This document shows, piece by piece, positions 30,984-37,204 of a stretch of DNA of 37,204 bases; position 1 is the first letter of the stretch; each line of letters opens with the position of its first letter. Under the pieces are notes generated by a model that worked only from the letters and a program-made list of their open reading frames with translations, searched no databases and was not told the origin of the DNA. A program made the translations under genes and the position numbers. This stretch comes from an uncultured Bacilli bacterium (GTDB lineage: Bacteria > Bacillota_I > Bacilli_A > RF39 > UBA660), in assembly GCA_944363705.1 (NCBI GenBank), contig CALVUY010000005.1, forward strand, positions 1 through 37,204. Direction: 5' to 3'.

Positions 30984-33269
30984 ATGGATTTTAAGTTTAA
31001 TGATAATTCTATATATATTGTTCCTGATAGTTTAAAATTGAAACTATTAGATATCTTATCTAAAGAAAATAAGATTTATAATATAACTTTTATAAGCCTA
31101 GAAGAGTTAGAAAAACATTATTTTTTCGATATAAAAGAAGATGCTTTGTTATATCTATTAGATAAAACTAATGAGAATATAGATGTCTTAAAACTAATGT
31201 TAAAAAATCTATATAAAATAAATGTAAATAAAGATTATAAAGAAAGTAAATTAAATAATCTTAAGAGTTTATATTTGAATTTAAAAGATAATAATTATTT
31301 AATATTTGATAAAGGATATAGAGAATATTTATTGACTAAAAATATTTATATACTAGGTTATAGTATGTTAGAACCTTATCAAAAAGAAATGTTAGATAGC
31401 ATTAATACCAATTATTTAGATATTACTAGTAATCTATCTATAGATACAGTCTATAAATATCACTCTATGAAAGATGAGATAATTAGTACAGCATTAAAAA
31501 TAAGAGAACTTAATAGTAAAGGTATTAGTTATAATAAAATATTTCTAGCAGGAATAGATAATAGTTATAACTATTTACTTAAAACTATCTTTAAGATGTT
31601 TGATATACCAATATATTTTAAATCTACTAATAAGATTACTTCTTTAATAAGTGTTAAAGATTATTTAAAAGACAAAGATATTAATCATGTTAAAGATATT
31701 AATATAAAGTCTAAAATAATGAAAATTGAAAGTGATTTAAGTTATGCTAAAAATAGTAAGTACTATGATATCTTATTAAAAGATAGATTAGAAAATACTA
31801 CCTTAGATAGTATAGAATTAGTAGAGTCTGTTAAAGTTTTAAATGAAGCGATAGAAGTCCCTTATTTAGTTAGTGATGATGAATATTCATTTGTTTTAGG
31901 ATTTAATCAAAATTATTTACCTAAGATTTATAAAGATGAAGATTATTTAAGTGATAGCCTAAAAAGCAAGTGTAATTTAAATACTTCTACTATTAAAAAT
32001 AAACTAAGTAAAGATTCCTTAGTTAAAGTCTTAGGAACTATTAAAAATCTTACACTATCATATAAATTAACATCATTAACTGGAGAATATGCTAAGTCTA
32101 GTTTATTAAATGAGCTTAATTTAAAAGAAGTAGATAGTCTTAATTATAGTTATAATTATAGTAAAGAGTTTAATAATTATAGAGTGAGTAGCCTCTTAGA
32201 TACTTATTATAAATACCATGAGGAAGATAAAGATTTTACCTTTTTAACTACTAATATAGATACTAGTAAATATACTAGTTTTGATCATAAATTTAAAGGT
32301 ATTAATAGACCTATTACCCCTTACAGTTTATCTTACTCGAATCTAGATGACCTTGCTAAATGTCCTTTCAAATATTATTTAAAACATATCTTAAAACTAG
32401 ATAGTTTTGATGAGAATTTCAATACTAAAATAGGTAATATCTTTCATAGTGTTTTAAAAGATAGTTATAATGATAACTTTTCTTTTGATATATCTCTTAA
32501 TAAAACTTTACAAGATAATCCTTTAGATAAGAGAGAAACTGTTTTGTTTAAAAGATTAGAAACTGAATTAAAAGAAATAGTTAATTATAATAAGCAAGTT
32601 GAAAAAAGAAGTTTTTTAACTGAGTTTTATGGAGAGAAAAGGTTAGAGATACCATTAAGTGAGCATGCTACTTTAAAAGGTTTTATTGATAAGATATTAT
32701 TTAAAACATTCCATGATAAGACTTATTATGCTGTTTTTGATTATAAGACAGGTAGTGCAACCTTAAATTTAGATTATTTAGAAGATGGTTTATATTTACA
32801 ATTACCTTTATATATTTACTTAATAAATAAGAGTAATCTATTTGATAATCCTTCTTTTGTAGGTTTCTTTTATCAGTACTTATTACAAAGTTATAAAGAT
32901 AAAGATGAACAGATTAAAAATCTAAAACTAGTAGGATATACAACAGATGATAAGATAATACTTTCTTATTTAGATGAAGACTATGAAAATAATTCTTTTG
33001 TTAAGGGATTAAGTGTAAAAAAAGATGGAGAACTATCTAGTAGAAGTAAAATTTTATCAGATAGTGAGTTAGAAGATATAATGGATTCTATTAATAAAGC
33101 CTTAGAAAAATCTCTTAAAATAATAGATAATAATGATTTTCAAATTGCCCCTAAAATAATTAATAATAAAAATATTTCTTGTGAGTTTTGTCCGTTTAAA
33201 GAAGTGTGTTTCGTAAGTGCAAGTGATTATATCTATCTAGAGAAGAAAGAAGGTGAATCTAATGCCTAA
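30984..33269 (+). CDS. addB: AddB/RexB-like nuclease subunit, short form
   Basis: Partner of AddA in the double-strand-break-processing nuclease-helicase. The 761 residues end in a RecB-type nuclease domain: PYSLSYSNLDDLAKCPFKYYL, FIDKI (Asp569), FDYKTGS (Asp586 and Lys588), and Fe-S ligands Cys460, Cys733, Cys736 and Cys742. The N-terminal part is an inactivated helicase-like region without a Walker A loop, as in RexB. Bacillus AddB and RexB are about 1100-1160 residues, so this one is a third shorter, with loss in the N-terminal helicase-like region. The ribosome site is aagaggtg. It overlaps addA by 8 bp. Confidence 0.87.
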   Translation: MDFKFNDNSIYIVPDSLKLKLLDILSKENKIYNITFISLEELEKHYFFDIKEDALLYLLDKTNENIDVLKLMLKNLYKINVNKDYKESKLNNLKSLYLNLKDNNYLIFDKGYREYLLTKNIYILGYSMLEPYQKEMLDSINTNYLDITSNLSIDTVYKYHSMKDEIISTALKIRELNSKGISYNKIFLAGIDNSYNYLLKTIFKMFDIPIYFKSTNKITSLISVKDYLKDKDINHVKDINIKSKIMKIESDLSYAKNSKYYDILLKDRLENTTLDSIELVESVKVLNEAIEVPYLVSDDEYSFVLGFNQNYLPKIYKDEDYLSDSLKSKCNLNTSTIKNKLSKDSLVKVLGTIKNLTLSYKLTSLTGEYAKSSLLNELNLKEVDSLNYSYNYSKEFNNYRVSSLLDTYYKYHEEDKDFTFLTTNIDTSKYTSFDHKFKGINRPITPYSLSYSNLDDLAKCPFKYYLKHILKLDSFDENFNTKIGNIFHSVLKDSYNDNFSFDISLNKTLQDNPLDKRETVLFKRLETELKEIVNYNKQVEKRSFLTEFYGEKRLEIPLSEHATLKGFIDKILFKTFHDKTYYAVFDYKTGSATLNLDYLEDGLYLQLPLYIYLINKSNLFDNPSFVGFFYQYLLQSYKDKDEQIKNLKLVGYTTDDKIILSYLDEDYENNSFVKGLSVKKDGELSSRSKILSDSELEDIMDSINKALEKSLKIIDNNDFQIAPKIINNKNISCEFCPFKEVCFVSASDYIYLEKKEGESNA

Positions 33270-36200
33270 ATTTACAGAAGAACAACAACTTGCTATCGAT
33301 ATGGAAGGAACAAATATCTTAGTAAGTGCAGGAGCAGGGAGTGGTAAGACTGCTGTTTTAACAGAAAGAGTGTTAAGGAAATTAAAAGAAGGTACTCATA
33401 TTAATGAACTCTTAATCTTAACATTTACTAATAAAGCTGCACTTGAAATGAAAGAGCGCGTTAGAAAGAAACTTAAAGAAAATGAACTAATGGATGAGTT
33501 AGATTTACTTGATAGTAGTTATATTACAACTTTTGATGCTTATTCTCTTGCCTTAGTAAAAAAATATGCCGATACTATTCACTTATCAAGTAATATTACA
33601 ATCGCTGAATCTAGTATTTTAGATCTTGCAAAAAAAGAAATATTAGATGAGATATTTTTAGATTACTATGATAAATGTCCTAAAGACTTTCTTAATTTAA
33701 TTATTAAATTTTGTCTTAAAGATGATAAAACAATTAAGAAAAGAATATTAGAACTTGATAGTACCCTAGATTTAAAACTAAATAAGGATGAGTTTATTGA
33801 CACTTATATCTCTAAATATTATAGTGATGAAGTAATAGATAAATATATTAAAGAATATTTGGAACTTTTAAGTAAGAAAAAAGAAAATATAATAGACCTT
33901 TATGAAGAAGTTAGAAGCCTAACATCAAGTAAATATTTAGAACAGTTAGAAGAAATGTTTTTACCTTTTGTGGATGCAAATAGTTATGATGAGTTAAAAA
34001 GTGCAATCTTTACATCTTTGCCTAGAGCAAGAACAGGAGTAGATAGTGATTCTAAAGAATTAAGAGATAACTTAACAGCATTACTAAAAGAGTTTAAAGA
34101 ACTGGTTATTTATGAAAGTATAGAAGATATTAAAACTAGTATAATTAAGACTAAAGAATATATCTCTATAATCTTAGAACTAGTTAAAGAGTTAGATAAA
34201 AGATTTGCTTTATACAAGAAAGAAAATAACTACTACACTTTTATGGATATAGAAAAACTTGCCATTACCCTAGTTCGTGATAATTTAGAGATTAGAGAAG
34301 AAGTAGGTAACTCTTTTAAAGAAATATTAATAGATGAATACCAAGATACTAATGATATCCAAGAAACATTTATTAGTTATATCGCTCATGATAATGTTTA
34401 TATGGTAGGAGATATTAAACAATCAATCTATCGTTTCCGTAATGCTAATCCTTCCATATTTAAAGATAAATATGATAATTATAAGAAAGAAGTTGGGGGA
34501 CGAGTAATAGATCTTGCCAAAAACTTTAGAAGTAGAAGAGAAGTCTTAGATGATATAAATCTTTTCTTCTCTCACATTATGGATGATTATTTAGGAGAAG
34601 CAGACTATAATAATGGCCATGCTATGGTGTTTGGTAATATGATGTATGAAGGTAGTGCTAAAACAACTAATAATAATTACTTAGATATTTATACTTATGA
34701 TGAGAAAGATAAAAGTTATAGTAAACTAGAAAAAGAAGCCTTTATTATTGCGAATGATATTAAAGAGAAAATTAATAGTAAATACTCAGTTTATGATAAA
34801 GACGAAGATTCTTTAAGAGAAATAGAGTATCGAGACTTTGTTATATTATTAGATAGAGCGACTGATTTTACTACTTATAAACAAGTATTTGAATATTTAG
34901 GTTTACCTATTACTTTATATGAAGATGAAAAGACTAGTGGTAGTACTGATTTATATCTTTTGAAAAACTTCTTTATCATGGCTAAATCTATTATTACTAA
35001 TAATTATGATAGCAAGTTTTGCCTTGCCTTTACTTCAATTTCTCGTAGTTTCCTTTTCTCTTATACAGATGATGAAATTTATCAGTCCTTAGTTAATAAT
35101 ACCTATGAAGATACTAGTGTCTTTAAATTATTTAAGGAAGTCTTAGAAAATATAGATGTATTAACCCCAGTAGTCTATTTAGAAAAACTATTAGAGAAAT
35201 TAAATTATACAGATAAACTTACTTTAATAGGTAATGTAGAGATTAACTCTAGTAGAATGGAATATTTTTATAATCTAATTACAAACTTAGAAAATAGTAA
35301 CTTTACTATTCTTGATGTTACTGATTATTTAGAGAAAATTAATAATGAGAAATTAGAGATTAAACTTGCTATTAGTAAAGAAGATAGTAATAGTGTTAAG
35401 ATTATGACTATTCATAAATCTAAAGGTCTAGAATATCCTATCTGTTATTTTGCAGGCTTCTATAAAGACTTTAATAAAGATGAATATAAGAGTAACATCT
35501 TGTTTGATGATACTTATGGCATCATTATAGATGAAGTTGATACTAATAATAAACTAATTACTAAGACACTTTCACTAGAGAAATTAAAACAAAAAGATAT
35601 TAGTGAAAAGATTAGACTTTTATATGTAGCATTAACAAGGGCAAGAGAGAAAATGATAATAGTTATGCCTAATACCAGTAATGATAAAGAATTAGGAGAT
35701 ATTGTTAGTGATTATGATAGATTAAACTATACTAACTTTGCTAAAATGGTTATTAGTGTAGCATCTTTATTTAAAGATAAAACTAAAGAAATAACTGATA
35801 TAAAAGATATATCTAAAGCTTATTTAGAAGTTAAAAAAATTGCTTCTAAAATAGATAATAATGTAAAAGAATTAGAGATTATTCCTTCTATTTATGATAA
35901 TACTATTAAAGAAAAAGAAACTTATCATAAAGAAGGTGATTATGAGAAAACAGAAGAAGAACTAAAACTTCTCGAGATAGGAAGAAATGTTCATACATTG
36001 TTTGAGAGAATTGACTTTATTAATAATAAGTTACCTTATATAGAAGATAATTATTATAAAGAAAAACTTACTAACTTTCTAAATAGTAGTTTTATCTCTA
36101 AATATAAAGACTATAAAAAATATCAAGAATATGAATTTCTTTGGAGAAATAGTAATAAAACATATCATGGTAAAATAGACTTATTATTAGTAGGGGGTAG

Positions 36201-36357
36201 TGAAGCGATAATTATCGATTACAAACTTAAAAATACTAAAGATAAAGCTTATATAGACCAACTTAATGGTTATAAAGAAGTAATTAGTGATAAGTTAAAT
36301 CTTCCTACTAGTTGTTATTTATATTCGATAGTTGATGAAAAAATCGAAAAAATTTGA
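33262..36357 (+). CDS. addA: ATP-dependent helicase/nuclease subunit AddA
   Basis: UvrD-type (superfamily 1A) helicase with a C-terminal RecB nuclease domain; with AddB it resects double-strand breaks and destroys foreign linear DNA. The 1031 residues show Walker A AGAGSGKT (23-30), DEYQDTN (358-364), VGDIKQSIYRFR, VKIMTIHKSKGLEYP, YVALTRAR (788-795) and the nuclease site IIDYKLKN with Asp986 and Lys988. It is somewhat shorter than the 1200 or so residues of Bacillus AddA. ATG 33262 is chosen over the in-frame GTG 33253 because aaggtg precedes it at good spacing. It is translationally coupled to addB. Confidence 0.96.
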   Translation: MPKFTEEQQLAIDMEGTNILVSAGAGSGKTAVLTERVLRKLKEGTHINELLILTFTNKAALEMKERVRKKLKENELMDELDLLDSSYITTFDAYSLALVKKYADTIHLSSNITIAESSILDLAKKEILDEIFLDYYDKCPKDFLNLIIKFCLKDDKTIKKRILELDSTLDLKLNKDEFIDTYISKYYSDEVIDKYIKEYLELLSKKKENIIDLYEEVRSLTSSKYLEQLEEMFLPFVDANSYDELKSAIFTSLPRARTGVDSDSKELRDNLTALLKEFKELVIYESIEDIKTSIIKTKEYISIILELVKELDKRFALYKKENNYYTFMDIEKLAITLVRDNLEIREEVGNSFKEILIDEYQDTNDIQETFISYIAHDNVYMVGDIKQSIYRFRNANPSIFKDKYDNYKKEVGGRVIDLAKNFRSRREVLDDINLFFSHIMDDYLGEADYNNGHAMVFGNMMYEGSAKTTNNNYLDIYTYDEKDKSYSKLEKEAFIIANDIKEKINSKYSVYDKDEDSLREIEYRDFVILLDRATDFTTYKQVFEYLGLPITLYEDEKTSGSTDLYLLKNFFIMAKSIITNNYDSKFCLAFTSISRSFLFSYTDDEIYQSLVNNTYEDTSVFKLFKEVLENIDVLTPVVYLEKLLEKLNYTDKLTLIGNVEINSSRMEYFYNLITNLENSNFTILDVTDYLEKINNEKLEIKLAISKEDSNSVKIMTIHKSKGLEYPICYFAGFYKDFNKDEYKSNILFDDTYGIIIDEVDTNNKLITKTLSLEKLKQKDISEKIRLLYVALTRAREKMIIVMPNTSNDKELGDIVSDYDRLNYTNFAKMVISVASLFKDKTKEITDIKDISKAYLEVKKIASKIDNNVKELEIIPSIYDNTIKEKETYHKEGDYEKTEEELKLLEIGRNVHTLFERIDFINNKLPYIEDNYYKEKLTNFLNSSFISKYKDYKKYQEYEFLWRNSNKTYHGKIDLLLVGGSEAIIIDYKLKNTKDKAYIDQLNGYKEVISDKLNLPTSCYLYSIVDEKIEKI

Positions 36358-36382
36358 CAAAATGTTAATTTTGTAGTATAAT
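36354..36382 (+). promoter_or_regulatory. Consensus SigA promoter overlapping the addA stop
   Basis: TTGACA (36354-36359), a 17-bp spacer and TATAAT (36377-36382): perfect boxes and ideal spacing. The -35 contains the addA TGA stop codon. Transcription should start near 36389. Confidence 0.92.
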
Positions 36383-36429
36383 ACAAGCAACTTCAAGATA
36401 TGGGGGTTTTAATAAAGGGGGTTATACAT

Positions 36430-36849
36430 ATGGAGAAGTCATTTATATTTGAATATTTAGATGAGAATGATTTTAGAAAAAGAGAACGTTCTGTAAGAAA
36501 ATATAACATGTTAGCTTATAAAAAACTAACTTTTGAATATTATCCAGAACTTAGGAAAGGTCATTTTTTAGGTGAAAAGGTTAGTGAAGATACTAAAGCA
36601 GGTACAATGAATTATGAACTTAAATTACCAACAGATGAGTTATTCGCTAAAGTACATGGAGAAATTAGAGTTCATTATACAGTATACCCTGATAAACGTG
36701 TTATTCTACTTACCAATATTACTCCAGAAGGTATTTTAAATGAAGGTCATATGGCTGAGTTATCTACTTATAAAGGAGTAATGATATCTAAATCTCACCC
36801 TGAAAAAGATATGTTTAAAATCAACTTATTAAATATGCTAAACAAATAG
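36430..36849 (+). CDS. Small unknown soluble protein behind a consensus promoter
   Basis: A 139-residue protein I cannot assign. It is mixed alpha/beta, charged and without signal peptide, membrane segment or Cys cluster. Its middle reads YELKLPTDELFAKVHGEIRV, then HYTVYPDKRVILLTNITPEG, and it ends in an amphipathic stretch. ATG 36430 is chosen because aaaggggg lies 8 bp upstream; an in-frame ATG at 36400 has no ribosome site. The best promoter of the window, a strong ribosome site and a strong terminator point to high expression as a single gene. It stands between addAB and two tRNA genes. Confidence 0.85.
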   Translation: MEKSFIFEYLDENDFRKRERSVRKYNMLAYKKLTFEYYPELRKGHFLGEKVSEDTKAGTMNYELKLPTDELFAKVHGEIRVHYTVYPDKRVILLTNITPEGILNEGHMAELSTYKGVMISKSHPEKDMFKINLLNMLNK

Positions 36850-36874
36850 TCATGAAAGTATGGCTATTTTTTTT
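36846..36874 (+). terminator. Strong terminator of the unknown gene
   Basis: An ATAGTCAT / ATGGCTAT stem (one T-G pair), a GAAAGT loop and eight Ts. Confidence 0.88.
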
Positions 36875-36884
36875 GCAAAAACTC

Positions 36885-36913
36885 TTGCAGAAGTCTAGAA
36901 TTTATGCTAATAT
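36885..36913 (+). promoter_or_regulatory. Promoter of the tRNA pair
   Basis: TTGCAG (36885-36890), a 17-bp spacer and TAATAT (36908-36913) preceded by TGC (extended -10). Transcription would start about 14 bp before the first tRNA. Confidence 0.75.
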
Positions 36914-36933
36914 TAAATAGCAGTGATTATTAT

Positions 36934-37010
36934 GGACCCTTAGCTCAGTTGGTTAGAGCATCCGGCTCATAACCGGACGGTCGATGGTTCGAGTCCATCA
37001 GGGTCCACCA
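36934..37010 (+). tRNA. tRNA with CAT anticodon (Met elongator or Ile2)
   Basis: A complete 77-nt tRNA with encoded CCA. The acceptor pairs GGACCCT with AGGGTCC; the anticodon stem TCCGG / CCGGA encloses loop CTCATAA with CAT at 36968-36970; the T arm has GGTTCGAGTCC. The first pair is G-C, so it is not the initiator. The acceptor stem resembles Bacillus tRNA-Ile(CAU), whose C34 is changed to lysidine, so Ile2 is as likely as elongator Met. Confidence 0.95.
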
Positions 37011-37018
37011 TTTATCTT

Positions 37019-37102
37019 GCGGGTATGGCGGAATTGGCAGACGCGCTAGACTTAGGATCTAGTGTCTTAGACGTGCAGGTTCAACTCCTGTTACCCGCAC
37101 CA
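37019..37102 (+). tRNA. tRNA-Leu (TAG anticodon)
   Basis: An 84-nt class II tRNA with encoded CCA. The acceptor pairs GCGGGTA with TACCCGC; the anticodon stem CTAGA / TCTAG has TAG at 37053-37055; a variable arm (TGTCTTAGACG) and T loop GGTTCAACTCC follow. It reads CUA/CUG-type leucine codons and is 8 nt after the previous tRNA, so they share a transcript. Confidence 0.96.
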
Positions 37103-37114
37103 GAAAGTATACAT

Positions 37115-37150
37115 CCGAACCTTTCAGGGTTCGGTTAATTTGTTTTATAA
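37115..37150 (+). terminator. Terminator of the tRNA pair
   Basis: A CCGAACC / GGTTCGG stem with loop TTTCAG followed by T-rich sequence (ttaatttgtttt). Confidence 0.75.
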
Positions 37151-37165
37151 AGGTAAGGATATGCA

Positions 37166-37204
37166 ATGAACTTAATATTAAATGATGAAAACTTACAACT
37201 TGAT
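37166..37204 (+). CDS. Start of a further gene, cut by the window end
   Basis: An ATG with upstream aaggtaaggat opens a frame of 13 codons (MNLILNDENLQLD) that runs off the window. An ATG at 37161 meets a stop after one codon and is excluded. Too little is visible to name it. Confidence 0.5.
   Translation, partial: MNLILNDENLQLD

Noticed and set aside
1-37204. CRISPR array or prophage
   Set aside because: No regularly spaced direct repeats with unique spacers, and no integrase, capsid, portal or lysis genes were seen.

Overview
The window is AT-rich, densely packed bacterial chromosome of Bacillota type. GatCAB occurs with AsnRS, and there are a fused SecDF, a bifunctional Rel, RNase HIII, a ComN-like protein, an AddAB pair, an Asn-type T-box leader and strong AGGAGG-like ribosome sites. 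TGA is used as a stop (rel, addA and the DUF177 gene), so this is not the Mycoplasma code. The best guess is a gut-type Bacilli lineage near the Erysipelotrichia/RF39/Mollicutes relatives; this is inferred from gene content only.

Layout. 1-3.8 kb: end of dnaK, an M3 oligopeptidase and dnaJ. 3.8-7 kb: two genes with their own promoters, a lipoprotein with an HExxH motif and a DinG-like protein that has lost its Walker A motif and C-terminal helicase half. 7-13.7 kb: T-box leader, then gatC-gatA-gatB-aspS-asnS, a unit for Asp/Asn/Gln-tRNA charging. 13.7-19.2 kb: a Fic protein with Gln in place of the catalytic His, convergent with an HD hydrolase and RNase HIII; then cvpA, thioredoxin, a membrane-anchored XRE regulator and a convergent YigZ/IMPACT gene. 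19.4-21.1 kb: a surface protein with a SipW-type leader and a C-terminal segment of different codon usage. 21.2-27.5 kb: comN-like, secDF, rel, dtd and an AI-2E-family exporter. 27.5-28.8 kb: HD protein, DUF177 and rpmF. 28.8-31 kb: an unknown membrane protein, tandem hairpin repeats, and an Rpn-type PD-(D/E)XK nuclease followed by a free-standing duplicate of its C-terminal domain. 31-37.2 kb: addB-addA, a small unknown gene behind a consensus promoter, two tRNAs and the start of another gene.

The most interesting points are these. (1) Ribosomal protein L32 begins with a nine-residue leader that looks like the Prp-cleaved leader of Bacillota L27. (2) The Rpn nuclease has an internal ribosome site at the start of its C-terminal domain, and a 304-bp-offset tandem duplication repeats that site and domain as a separate 97-codon ORF; the first 180 or so bases differ only at synonymous sites, suggesting a stand-alone RpnS-like antitoxin. 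(3) The DinG-like protein keeps all four Fe-S cysteines but has no ATP-binding loop. (4) The surface-protein C-terminus looks like a swapped or hypermutated cassette. (5) The Fic protein keeps its inhibitory motif but has lost the catalytic His. No CRISPR array, reverse transcriptase, integrase or intact insertion sequence was seen. Only the 350-bp T-box region exceeds 300 bp without a gene.
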